A DNA stretch of 64,000 nt from Micromonospora foliorum. GTDB taxonomy: Bacteria > Actinomycetota > Actinomycetes > Mycobacteriales > Micromonosporaceae. Positions 1 through 7,232 of this stretch are shown piece after piece. The notes under the pieces were generated by a model. That model saw only the letters and a list, made by a program, of their open reading frames with translations. It did not search any database and was not told where the DNA came from. Where the stretch lies: the NCBI RefSeq assembly GCF_022229015.1, contig NZ_JAKKFF010000075.1, positions 1 to 64,000 of the forward strand, read 5' to 3'. A program made the position numbers and the translations under genes. Numbering within the stretch: position 1 is the stretch's first letter; each line of letters begins with the position of its first letter.

Positions 1-349
1 CCCCGGCGCACCCGGCAGTCCCGGCGCACCCGGTAGCCCGGGAGCGCCTGGCAGCCCGGGAGCCCCTGGCGCACCCGGTAGTCCGGGAGCCCCCGGCGCA
101 CCCGGTAGCCCCGGAGCACCTGGTCCGTCCGGACCCCCCGGAGCGCCTGGAGCGCCCGGTGCGCCCGGCAGCCCCGGTGCACCCGGCAGCCCTGGCGCAC
201 CCGGTCGACCTGGTGGTGGCGGCAAGCAGCCCATCCTGCCGGTGACCGGCGGTGGTGTGGTCCCGGCCATGACCGGCGTCGGAAGTGTGATGGTCGTGCT
301 GGGCGCGGTCGCGTTCTTCCTCGCGCGGCGTCGACGCCTGGAGTCCTGA
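1..349 (+). CDS. Collagen-like repeat surface protein, C-terminal part (5' end outside window)
   Basis: The reading frame starting at base 2 encodes an uninterrupted Gly-X-Y collagen-like tract of GAP/GSP units over about 65 residues. It then gives a short Gly-Lys linker, an LPVTG sortase-type motif, a hydrophobic segment of about 20 residues and a terminal RRRR cluster. This is the standard layout of a cell-wall-anchored protein, so the product is probably exported and covalently attached by a sortase. The start, signal peptide and any N-terminal domain lie upstream of the window. The DNA of the tract is itself repetitive and prone to expansion or contraction. Collagen-like actinobacterial proteins are diverse and the partner is unknown. 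Confidence 0.85.
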   Translation, partial: PGAPGSPGAPGSPGAPGSPGAPGAPGSPGAPGAPGSPGAPGPSGPPGAPGAPGAPGSPGAPGSPGAPGRPGGGGKQPILPVTGGGVVPAMTGVGSVMVVLGAVAFFLARRRRLES

Positions 350-353
350 TCGT

Positions 354-448
354 GGCCCGGCCGGTGACCTGCCGGCCGGGCCGCTCCAGAAGCACGGCAT
401 CCTGACCGTCGTCGGTCCACTCCCCGCCCGGGGGTGGGCCGACGACGG
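354..448. terminator. Two hairpins between convergent genes
   Basis: An 11-bp GC stem (354-364 with 372-382, 7-nt loop) sits 4 nt after the collagen-like gene's stop. A second, longer hairpin (406-415 with 439-448, extended inward with a bulge) follows before the end of the convergent kinase gene. Neither has a T-tract, as is usual in actinobacteria. They probably act as a bidirectional terminator pair. Confidence 0.6.
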
Positions 449-489
449 GTGGGTGCGTTCGAATCGCGTCGGCGAGGGGCCGCGTGGTC

Positions 490-1020
490 TCACCGGCGGG
501 GCAGCCCGGCCAGCCAGACGTCCAGCTCCGCCGGGGAGCGCAGCAACACCACGGGCGGCGTGGACGGGTCGGCCTGCCAGGCCCGCATCCGCCGTCGGGC
601 CCGGCCGAACGCGGTGACGTGCCACACCAGGATCGAGTCCGGGGACAGCACGCTGCTCAACGACTCGCGGTTGCCGTTGCAGATCACCTCGCCCGTGACC
701 ACCCGGCCGACGGTGCGGCGGAGCAACCGTCCGAACGAGCGCCACCGTGGATAGTCCAGGCCGACGACCAGGTCGGCGCGGGCCATCGGGACGTCCCGCC
801 AGCCGTGGTACGCCCCGTCGATGATCCAGCGGTCGCGTCGGCAGATCTCCTCGATCCGGCTGCGCTGCTGGGTGACCGGCACCTCGACCCAGCCCGGCTG
901 CCAGAGCAGATCGTCCACCGGATACCAGGGCAGCCTCAGGTGGTCGGCCAACCGCGCGGCGAGAGTGGACTTGCCGGAGCCGTACACCCCGTAGACCAGG
1001 ATGCGACGCGGTGCGCTCAT
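490..1020 (-). CDS. P-loop adenylate-kinase-like / topology-modulation-type nucleotide kinase
   Basis: The 176-residue protein begins MSAPRRILVYG and carries a Walker A loop (GVYGSGKST, about residues 11-19), followed by the DDLLWQPGW and WIIDGAYHG segments typical of small AAA/adenylate-kinase-related proteins annotated as FlaR or topology modulation proteins. Such proteins phosphorylate small substrates or nucleotides, but the substrate is unknown. The open frame extends upstream to 2133 antisense to rtcB. The start at 1020 was chosen because the family homology begins there. It is divergent from the RNA-ligase gene, with a 171-nt promoter region between. Confidence 0.75.
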   Translation of the reverse strand: MSAPRRILVYGVYGSGKSTLAARLADHLRLPWYPVDDLLWQPGWVEVPVTQQRSRIEEICRRDRWIIDGAYHGWRDVPMARADLVVGLDYPRWRSFGRLLRRTVGRVVTGEVICNGNRESLSSVLSPDSILVWHVTAFGRARRRMRAWQADPSTPPVVLLRSPAELDVWLAGLPRR

Positions 1021-1191
1021 CGCGGCAGCGTACGTCGTGAAGGAAAATCGGTTGTCGTGCCTGCCGCGCCTGGGCCAGAGTGACGTCCATGACGTACTGA
1101 CGGACACCACCCCCTGCTCCGCGCCACCGGTGATGCCTCCCGGGGCCGTGACGCCGTCCGTTCCCACGTTCGCAGCGAAGAGTGAGCCTCC

Positions 1192-2379
1192 TTGTCCCAG
1201 CACCACCTCCCTCGGGAGCCCCTGTCCCCGTCCGCTCCGGCCACCGTCACGGTGTTCGCCTCTCCCGCGAGCTGGATCGAGTCCGATGCGCTCGCGCAGT
1301 GCCAACAGGTCGCCGCCCTGGACGGCATGCGGCACGTCGCCGCGATGCCGGACCTGCACCCCGGCAAGGGCGCGCCGATCGGCGCGGCCATGGCGTCGAC
1401 CGTGCTGTACCCGTTCCTGGTGGGCTCCGACATCGGCTGCGGCATCGCCGTGTTTCCGATCAAGCTCAGGCGTGCCGTACCGGAACGGCTCGCCGCCCGG
1501 TTCCCCGACCTCGACCAGGCGCTCGACCCGGAACGGGACGCCGACGACCCGGCCTGGACGGCCGTCGAGGGTGACGTTCCGGCCGGTCACCTGGACGGTC
1601 TCGGGACGGTCGGCCGGGGCAACCACTTCGTGGAGCTGGCCCGCGTCGACACCATCCTCGACGTGCGGCACGCAAACCGGATCGGGCTCGACGCGGGCGA
1701 TCTCGTGCTCATCGTGCACACCGGTTCCCGTGGTCTGGGCGAGCGGATCCTGCGGGCGCATACCGAGGTCCACGGCGCCGGGGCGGCTCCCGATCCCGCC
1801 GCCTACCTGAGCATGCACGACGACGCCGTGCGCTGGGGCTCGCTCAACCGCCGGGTGCTGGCCGCCCGGGTGGCGTACGCGTTGGGGGCCGAGCCCACCG
1901 CGCCGATCGTCGACCAGTGCCACAATCTGGTCGAGGTCCGGGACGGGGTCTACCTGCACCGCAAGGGTGCGGCGCCGGGTGACGGGCGCGACGTCCTGAT
2001 CGCCGGTACCCGGGGAACGGCCTCCTATCTGGTGGCCGCGCACGCCGGGCCGGACGCCAACCACTCGGTGGCCCATGGCGCCGGCCGCAAGATGTCGCGC
2101 GCCGACGCCCTGCGGCGGGGTCGAGCCAAGCACACGGTCGAGGAGCTACGCCGTACCCCGGTGGGGTCGCTGGTGGTGTGCGGTGACCGGCAGTTGCTCT
2201 TCGAGGAGGCGCCCACGGCGTACAAGCGCATCGAGCAGGTGATCGCCGATCTGGTCGCGCACCAGCTGGCCACGCCGGTGGTCAGCACGACGCCCCTGGT
2301 CACCTACAAGACGCCCGACCTCGGGTCCGCCGCACGGCCGGACCGGCGGGGTCACCGCGGCCGGCGAGGCCGGTCGTGA
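1192..2379 (+). CDS. rtcB: RtcB-family RNA ligase of the release-factor-H-coupled type
   Basis: The 395-residue protein matches the RtcB 3'-phosphate/5'-OH RNA ligase family, specifically the shorter RtcB2 type coupled to PrfH. Visible motifs are DLHPGKG (54-60), the metal-binding SDIGCG (79-84, Asp80 and Cys83), GRGNHF (Asn144, His145), HTGSRG (His176) and AHGAGRK, whose His is the guanylylated residue in characterised RtcB. All catalytic ligands appear intact. The start is TTG at 1192. An in-frame GTG at 1252 is an alternative, because family similarity begins near there. The 3' end overlaps prfH by 4 nt (GTGA), so the two are translationally coupled. The likely role is sealing of endonuclease-cleaved RNA, rRNA in particular. 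Confidence 0.9.
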   Translation: MSQHHLPREPLSPSAPATVTVFASPASWIESDALAQCQQVAALDGMRHVAAMPDLHPGKGAPIGAAMASTVLYPFLVGSDIGCGIAVFPIKLRRAVPERLAARFPDLDQALDPERDADDPAWTAVEGDVPAGHLDGLGTVGRGNHFVELARVDTILDVRHANRIGLDAGDLVLIVHTGSRGLGERILRAHTEVHGAGAAPDPAAYLSMHDDAVRWGSLNRRVLAARVAYALGAEPTAPIVDQCHNLVEVRDGVYLHRKGAAPGDGRDVLIAGTRGTASYLVAAHAGPDANHSVAHGAGRKMSRADALRRGRAKHTVEELRRTPVGSLVVCGDRQLLFEEAPTAYKRIEQVIADLVAHQLATPVVSTTPLVTYKTPDLGSAARPDRRGHRGRRGRS

Positions 2380-2990
2380 CCGCGTTCCTGCTGCTGTCGG
2401 CCGGGCGGGGGCCGCAGGAGTGCGCCTGGGCAGTGGGTCAGCTGCTGCACCGCCTGCGGGGCGAGGGTTCCCGCCGGGGTCTGACGGTCCAGCAGGTTCA
2501 GGCGGTGCCCGGTGATCGCACCGGCACCTACCGGTCGGTGCTGATCCGGATCTCCGGCGCCGACGCCGAGGCGTTCGCGGCCTCGTGGACCGGGACGCTG
2601 TGCTGGCAGGCCCCCAGCCCGTACCGGTCGGGCACCGGCCGGAAGAACTGGTACGTCACCGCCCAGCCGCCCGAACACGACGCTCGGCCGACGACGTTCC
2701 GCGAGGCGGACGTCCACATCGTCGCCTGCCGTACCGGCGGGCCGGGTGGTCAGCACCGGAACAAGGCCAGCACGGCGGTACGCGCGACCCACCGCCCGTC
2801 GGGCCTGGTGGTCGTGGTGGACGAGGAACGGCAGTTCAGTCTCAACCGCCGGATCGCCCTGGACCTGCTGCGCCACCGCATCGAGCAGGGCGACGAGGCG
2901 GCGCGGCGTGCCGTCGGCACCGCCCGGTGGCGCATCCACGACGCGCTGGTCCGCGGCGATCCGGTGCGGGTGGAACGTCCGACGCCCTAG
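2376..2990 (+). CDS. prfH: Peptide chain release factor H-like protein
   Basis: The 204-residue protein has a GGPGGQ motif (121-126), the catalytic GGQ of class-I release factors that triggers peptidyl-tRNA hydrolysis. Its N-terminal part resembles PrfH and lacks the stop-codon-reading domain of RF1/RF2. The SPYR...GRKNW segment (81-92) is also PrfH-like. In Escherichia coli, PrfH frees nascent chains from ribosomes whose decoding centre has been cut (the colicin E3 type of damage) and the partner RtcB2 reseals 16S rRNA. This pair probably does the same here. The start is GTG at 2376, coupled to rtcB. It ends 4 nt before the convergent hydrolase gene. Confidence 0.9.
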   Translation: MTAFLLLSAGRGPQECAWAVGQLLHRLRGEGSRRGLTVQQVQAVPGDRTGTYRSVLIRISGADAEAFAASWTGTLCWQAPSPYRSGTGRKNWYVTAQPPEHDARPTTFREADVHIVACRTGGPGGQHRNKASTAVRATHRPSGLVVVVDEERQFSLNRRIALDLLRHRIEQGDEAARRAVGTARWRIHDALVRGDPVRVERPTP

Positions 2991-2994
2991 GGAC

Positions 2995-3900
2995 TCAGAC
3001 CTGCAGCACCGCGTCCGCGAAGGCCTGCGGCGCCTCCTGCGGCAGGTTGTGCCCGACGCCGCCTCCGACGGTCCGGTGCTCGTACGGGCCGGCGAACTGC
3101 TTGCCGTAGACGGTGGGCTCCAGGTGCGGCGCACCGTTGGCGTCCCCCTCCAGCGAGATGCTGGGCACCGTGATCTTCGGCTTCGCGGCGAGGCGCTTCT
3201 CGATCTCGTCGTACTGCGGCTCGCCGTCGGCGAGGGCCAACCGCCAGCGGTAGTTGTGGATGACGATGTCGACGTGGTCGGGGTTGTCGAACGCCGCCGC
3301 GCTGCGGTCGAACGTCGCGTCGTCGAACGTCCACTGCGGGGACGCGGTGTGCCAGATCAGCTTGGCGAAGTCGCGCCGGTTCTTGTCGTACCCTTCCCGA
3401 CCGCGCTCGGTGGCGAAGTAGTACTGGTACCACCACGCGAACTCGGCCTTGGGCGGCAACGGCACCGTGCCCGACTTCTGACCGTCGATCAGGTAGCCGC
3501 TGACCGAGACCAGCCCCCGGCAGCGCTCGGGCCACAGCGCGGCGACGACGTCGGCGGTCCGCGCGCCCCAGTCGAACCCGGCGAGCTTCGCGGTGTCGAT
3601 GTCCAGGGCGTCCATCAGGGCGATGAGGTCGAGCCCCATGGCCGCCGGTTCACCGTTGCGCATGGTGTCGTCGGAGAGGAACCGGGTCGTGCCGTAGCCG
3701 CGCAGGTACGGGACGACGACCCGGTGACCGGCAGCGGTGAGCAGCGGTACGACGTCGACGAAGCTGTGGATGTCGTAGGGCCACCCGTGCAGGAGGATCA
3801 CCGCGTCTCCGTCGGGCGGCCCGGCGTCCACGTATCCGACGTTCAGGACTCCGGCCTCGACCTGTCGCAGGTCGGTGAACCCGCCAGCAGCCCTCGCCAT
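2995..3900 (-). CDS. Alpha/beta hydrolase, epoxide-hydrolase/haloalkane-dehalogenase-like
   Basis: The 301-residue protein has the HGWP oxyanion motif (38-41) and an Asp nucleophile in FDWGAR (Asp110) rather than Ser. A C-terminal His lies in GHNLPQE (about 284). An Asp nucleophile with HGxP is the epoxide-hydrolase/dehalogenase signature. No signal peptide is present, so it is cytoplasmic. The substrate cannot be read from sequence; xenobiotic or lipid epoxides are typical. It is divergent from the deacetylase gene, with a 189-nt promoter region between. Confidence 0.85.
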   Translation of the reverse strand: MARAAGGFTDLRQVEAGVLNVGYVDAGPPDGDAVILLHGWPYDIHSFVDVVPLLTAAGHRVVVPYLRGYGTTRFLSDDTMRNGEPAAMGLDLIALMDALDIDTAKLAGFDWGARTADVVAALWPERCRGLVSVSGYLIDGQKSGTVPLPPKAEFAWWYQYYFATERGREGYDKNRRDFAKLIWHTASPQWTFDDATFDRSAAAFDNPDHVDIVIHNYRWRLALADGEPQYDEIEKRLAAKPKITVPSISLEGDANGAPHLEPTVYGKQFAGPYEHRTVGGGVGHNLPQEAPQAFADAVLQV

Positions 3901-4089
3901 CGACTTCTCCCTGCGTCCGGACCTGCTCGGATGTGCTGATCAGGCCCGAATCTAGCGACCTGTCGGGGGCCTGATCACCGTTCCGACAAGGACCACTCGG
4001 CGGCTGTCGAACTGGGTAGGATCCCCGCTCCCGCCGATGTTCCCGGTAGAGGTGGCGGGGTCGTGGTCGGATGACCGTAGGGTGTTGGC

Positions 4090-4920
4090 ATGGCTGAGCG
4101 ACCTCTGACCCTGATGGCGGTGCACGCCCACCCCGACGACGAGGCGACGAGCACCGGCGGCGTCCTTGCCCGCTATGCCGCCGAGGGGGTCACCACCGTG
4201 CTGGTGACCTGCACCGACGGGCGATGTGGGGACGGCCCGGGTGGGGTCAAGCCGGGCGAGGAGGGGCACGACCCCGCCGCCGTGGTGGCGATGCGCCAGG
4301 CCGAGTTGGAGGCCAGCTGCGCGACGCTGAACGTCACCCACCTGGAGACCCTCGGCTACGCCGACTCCGGGATGATGGGCTGGCCGACCAACGACCTGCC
4401 CGGCGCGTTCTGGACGACGCCGGTGGCGGAGGCGGCGGCCCGGCTCGCGGAGCTGATCCGGCAGTACCAGCCGGACGTGATCGTCACGTACGACGAGAAC
4501 GGTTTCTACGGCCACCCGGACCACATCCAGGCCCATCGGATCACCATGGCCGCCGTCGAGCAGACGGACGTCCCGGCGAAGGTCTACTGGACCACGGTGC
4601 CGCGTACGGCGTTCGCCGAGTTCGGTCGGATCATGAAGGAGCTCGGCGTCGAGTGGGCCGAGCCGGACGCGGCGACGGAGCCGGGGCCGCAGCTCGGCCT
4701 CCCCGACGACGAGATCACCACCTGGGTCGACACGAGCAAGTACGGCGCGCAGAAGTTCGAGGCGCTGGCCACCCACGCCAGTCAGACCGAGAACATCTTC
4801 TTCCTGCAACTGGGCCAGGAGCGGTTCACCGAGCTGATGGGCGTGGAGACCTTCCTGCGGGTCCGGGACCGGACCGGTGCGCCGACCCCCGAGGACGACC
4901 TCTTCGCCGGTCTGCGCTGA
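4090..4920 (+). CDS. PIG-L family (LmbE-like) zinc deacetylase
   Basis: The 276-residue cytoplasmic protein carries the AHPDDE motif (13-18) and a later GHPDH (near residue 140), which supply the zinc ligands and catalytic Asp of GlcNAc-PI de-N-acetylase family enzymes. In actinobacteria this family includes MshB and Mca of mycothiol metabolism; length and motif spacing fit that group, but specificity cannot be assigned. The start ATG at 4090 is preceded by a TAGGAT-like -10 box near 4016. It stands alone, with no operon partners. Confidence 0.85.
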   Translation: MAERPLTLMAVHAHPDDEATSTGGVLARYAAEGVTTVLVTCTDGRCGDGPGGVKPGEEGHDPAAVVAMRQAELEASCATLNVTHLETLGYADSGMMGWPTNDLPGAFWTTPVAEAAARLAELIRQYQPDVIVTYDENGFYGHPDHIQAHRITMAAVEQTDVPAKVYWTTVPRTAFAEFGRIMKELGVEWAEPDAATEPGPQLGLPDDEITTWVDTSKYGAQKFEALATHASQTENIFFLQLGQERFTELMGVETFLRVRDRTGAPTPEDDLFAGLR

Positions 4921-5023
4921 CCTAACCGGGTCAGTCGCCGCAGCGCTGGCAGGCGCCGAGCGCGTGAGCGACCGTGCCGCAAGGCGTCGCGTGAGAGCGC
5001 GGGTCGGCCCCGGTGCGCCTGGC

Positions 5024-5154
5024 CGGCAGGGGTGTGAGGTTCACCTTTGCTCTGCTTCAACGGAGGCAACACCCGGTGTCCGGGTATCGGACGCGCGGTG
5101 TTGCGTGGGTTGAAGCAGAGCAAAGGCTGCGATGCGTCAACGCAACCCCTGCCG
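5024..5154. repeat. Nested multi-level inverted repeat
   Basis: Four concentric inverted-repeat layers are visible: 5024-5033 with 5145-5154 (10 bp), 5044-5061 with 5109-5126 (18 bp, perfect), 5066-5073 with 5097-5104 (8 bp, perfect), and 5078-5082 with 5088-5092 (5 bp) around a 5-nt loop. The inner layers are separated by symmetric 4x4 internal loops. The DNA or RNA could fold into one long jointed hairpin. It lies 103 nt after the deacetylase stop. It could be a terminator, a REP-like element or a mobile palindromic element. Confidence 0.8.
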
Positions 5155-5170
5155 ACCGGCCCCCGCCGCC

Positions 5171-5244
5171 CCTGCCCTGCCCCACCCTGCCCTGCCCTGC
5201 CCGCCGATCTGCCCGCCGACCTGCCCGCCGATCTGCCCGGCTGA
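5171..5244. repeat. CCCTG-rich tract and 12-bp tandem repeats
   Basis: Short CCCTG iterations (5171-5200) run into four head-to-tail 12-bp units of the form CTGCCCGCCGAY (5197-5208, 5209-5220, 5221-5232, and a degenerate unit 5233-5244). No open frame with family similarity spans them. They lie between the nested inverted repeat and the xylanase promoter region. Confidence 0.75.
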
Positions 5245-5245
5245 T

Positions 5246-5310
5246 CGAAAGTTTCGGCCCCGAGCAGCGCGGCGCCGAGCAGGTCATGTGATGAATTTCC
5301 GGAAGTTTTC
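5246..5310. promoter_or_regulatory. Candidate xylanase operators
   Basis: CGAAAGTTTCG at 5246-5256 is a perfect odd-centred palindrome and resembles the CGAAA-N-TTTCG element described upstream of Streptomyces xylanase genes. A related GAAnTTCCGGAAnTTTTC-like dyad follows at about 5293-5310. Both lie 170-230 nt before the GH10 start. No experimental link is visible here; the call rests on motif resemblance and position. Confidence 0.45.
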
Positions 5311-5476
5311 AGCGTTGACGCCCAGACATAGATCGGCTTAACGTTTCGAGCGGGTTTCCGGTTTCCGGCCGGAACTACCGGCATCACCCGACCAACCCGC
5401 GCCTCCGCCCCGTCAACACCGGACCCTCACCTCCTAGATCGACATTTGTCTATTGCTCGTCTGGAAGGGAAGGCAC

Positions 5477-6670
5477 ATGAAGTTGAGACAGTGGTCGACC
5501 GTCGGCCTGGTCGCCGTCGCGACCGTCGCGACGCTGAACACGGTGCCGGCCACCGCGAGTCGGCCGTACGACCCGACGACGCAGAGCCTCGCCACCCTCG
5601 GCCTGCGCCACGGCCTGCACGTCGGCACCGCCGTGAACATGGACGCCCTCAACGACGCCAGCGACCCGCAGTACCGCAGGCTGGCCTCCTCCGAGTTCGC
5701 CTCGGTCACCGCCGAGAACGTGATGAAGTGGGAGAGCCTGGAGCCGACCCGCGGCACCTACAACTGGGCTCCCGCCGACCAGTTCGTCGAGTTCGCCAAG
5801 CGCAACCGGCAGAGCGTGCGCGGCCACGTGCTGGTCTGGCACAACCAGCTACCCGCCTGGCTGACCAGCGGCGTCGCCGACGGCTCCATCAGCAAGCAGG
5901 AGCTGCGCGAGCTGCTGCGCAAGCACATCACCACCGTGGTCAACCGCTACAAGGGCAAGATCTGGCAGTGGGACGTGGTCAACGAGGCGGTCAGCGACCC
6001 GTGGGACACCCCGTCGACCCTGCACTACAAGGGCTTCTGGGCGCAGAACCTCGGGCCCGGCTACATCGCCGACGCGTTCCGCTGGGCGCGCGCCGCCGAC
6101 CCCAAGGCCCTGCTGTTCTACAACGACTACAACATCGAGGCGTTCGGCTCGGGCAACCCGGCGGACGACAAGACCCAGTTCGTGTACGACATGACCAAGA
6201 GCCTGCGCGCCCAGGGTGTCCCGATCGACGGCGTCGGCTCCCAGGGCCACCTGGGCACCCAGTACGGCAACTTCGACACCCTCCAGGTGACCGCCGCGCT
6301 GAAGAAGTTCGCCGGGCTCGGCGTCGCGACCGCGTTCACCGAGGTCGACGTCCGCAGCCAGCTGACGGAGGGCGTCCAGGCGGGCAACGCGGAGGAGATC
6401 AACCCTCGGCTACAGGCGTCGGCCGCCAACTTCAGCGTGCTGATGAAGGCGTGCCTCGCCGTGCGGAGCTGCCTGTCGTACACCGTCTGGGGTTTCAGTG
6501 ACAACCATTCGTGGGTGCCGGGCTGGTTCGACGACCCGCCGGAGGGCCTGGCCACCATCTACGACGAGAACTACCAGCCCAAGCGGGCGTACCAGGAGTT
6601 GAAGTCCGACCTGATCTTCGCTGGGCCGCCGTACGTGCTGCCCCGCATCGCACCCAGACCCCGCCGCTGA
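5477..6670 (+). CDS. Secreted GH10 endo-1,4-beta-xylanase
   Basis: The 397-residue protein has a Sec signal peptide (about 1-28, ending ATA-S) and one GH10 catalytic domain filling the rest; no carbohydrate-binding module follows. The acid/base Glu is in WDVVNEA (Glu170) and the nucleophile in FTEVDV (Glu289). The GH10 motifs TAENVMKWE and GHVLVWH are intact. It cleaves internal xylan bonds outside the cell. The start at 5477 has a GGAAGGGAAGG ribosome site; an in-frame GTG-type start at 5453 would add eight residues before the signal peptide and is unlikely. It is followed by a strong terminator, so it is a single-gene unit. Confidence 0.95.
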   Translation: MKLRQWSTVGLVAVATVATLNTVPATASRPYDPTTQSLATLGLRHGLHVGTAVNMDALNDASDPQYRRLASSEFASVTAENVMKWESLEPTRGTYNWAPADQFVEFAKRNRQSVRGHVLVWHNQLPAWLTSGVADGSISKQELRELLRKHITTVVNRYKGKIWQWDVVNEAVSDPWDTPSTLHYKGFWAQNLGPGYIADAFRWARAADPKALLFYNDYNIEAFGSGNPADDKTQFVYDMTKSLRAQGVPIDGVGSQGHLGTQYGNFDTLQVTAALKKFAGLGVATAFTEVDVRSQLTEGVQAGNAEEINPRLQASAANFSVLMKACLAVRSCLSYTVWGFSDNHSWVPGWFDDPPEGLATIYDENYQPKRAYQELKSDLIFAGPPYVLPRIAPRPRR

Positions 6671-6686
6671 CACCCATCTCGACCTA

Positions 6687-6722
6687 GGGCCGTGTGGAGC
6701 TTCGGGAAGCTCCACACGGCCC
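6687..6722. terminator. Strong hairpin terminator after xylanase
   Basis: A perfect 16-bp stem (6687-6702 with 6707-6722) closes a CGGG tetraloop 16 nt after the xylanase stop. No T-tract is present. Confidence 0.85.
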
Positions 6723-6839
6723 GTGTGCCACCACGGACGTCGGCGTTCGACTCACGTTCGGTGGTTCCATCGCGCCATCCGGACGCCATCGGAGGGCTGG
6801 TGCCGGATCTGCCGGTTTATTGATGGTGTTGGTGTCACT

Positions 6840-7211
6840 ATGGCAGGCGTGGGAACTGCGAAAACTGCCATGCCTGCGATCTCGCCGCTCACCGGCGATC
6901 CCATCAAGCGGGCCGATGCCGAACGGCTAGCGGGGGTGCTGAAGGCCTTCGCCGATCCGGCGCGACTCCGGTTGCTCAGCCTGATCCAGTCCGCGCCGGA
7001 AGGTGAGGCGTCCGTCAGTGACCTCACCTCGGCGCTCAATCTCTCCCAGCCGACCGTGAGTCATCACCTTCGGATCCTCACCGAGGCCGGCCTCCTCGAA
7101 CGCGACAAGCGCGGGGTCTGGGCGTACTACCGCCTGGTGCCCGCCGCGATCGCGCAGATCGCCGACCTGTTGACGCCGCCCCGGAAGCGGGCGACGAAGA
7201 GGGCCCGCTGA
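6840..7211 (+). CDS. ArsR-family winged-helix regulator
   Basis: The 123-residue protein has a winged helix with LKAFADPARLRLLSLI, then LNLSQPTVSHHLRIL as recognition helix, then GVWAYYRL as the wing. No ELCVCDL-type metal cysteine box is present, so it may not sense arsenic-type metals through that site. The start ATG at 6840 is placed just before the family match; upstream in-frame codons encode unrelated sequence. It ends 21 nt from the convergent argS end, so no target is evident from context. Confidence 0.85.
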   Translation: MAGVGTAKTAMPAISPLTGDPIKRADAERLAGVLKAFADPARLRLLSLIQSAPEGEASVSDLTSALNLSQPTVSHHLRILTEAGLLERDKRGVWAYYRLVPAAIAQIADLLTPPRKRATKRAR

Positions 7212-7232
7212 CCGGGCCGCGAGGCCGGCTCG

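Noticed and set aside
1..220. Regular repeats resembling a CRISPR array
   Set aside because: The repeats are in-frame Gly-X-Y collagen codons with no spacers.
440..470. GTTCGAATC, as in a tRNA T-loop
   Set aside because: No acceptor, D or anticodon arm can be found around it, and it lies in a gene 3' flank.
484..2133. Long open frames antisense to rtcB and the kinase
   Set aside because: They are by-products of high GC; only the 490-1020 part has family motifs, and rtcB is clearly the real gene opposite the rest.
5171..5244. Possible CRISPR
   Set aside because: Units are 12 bp, head to tail, without spacers, and there are no cas genes.
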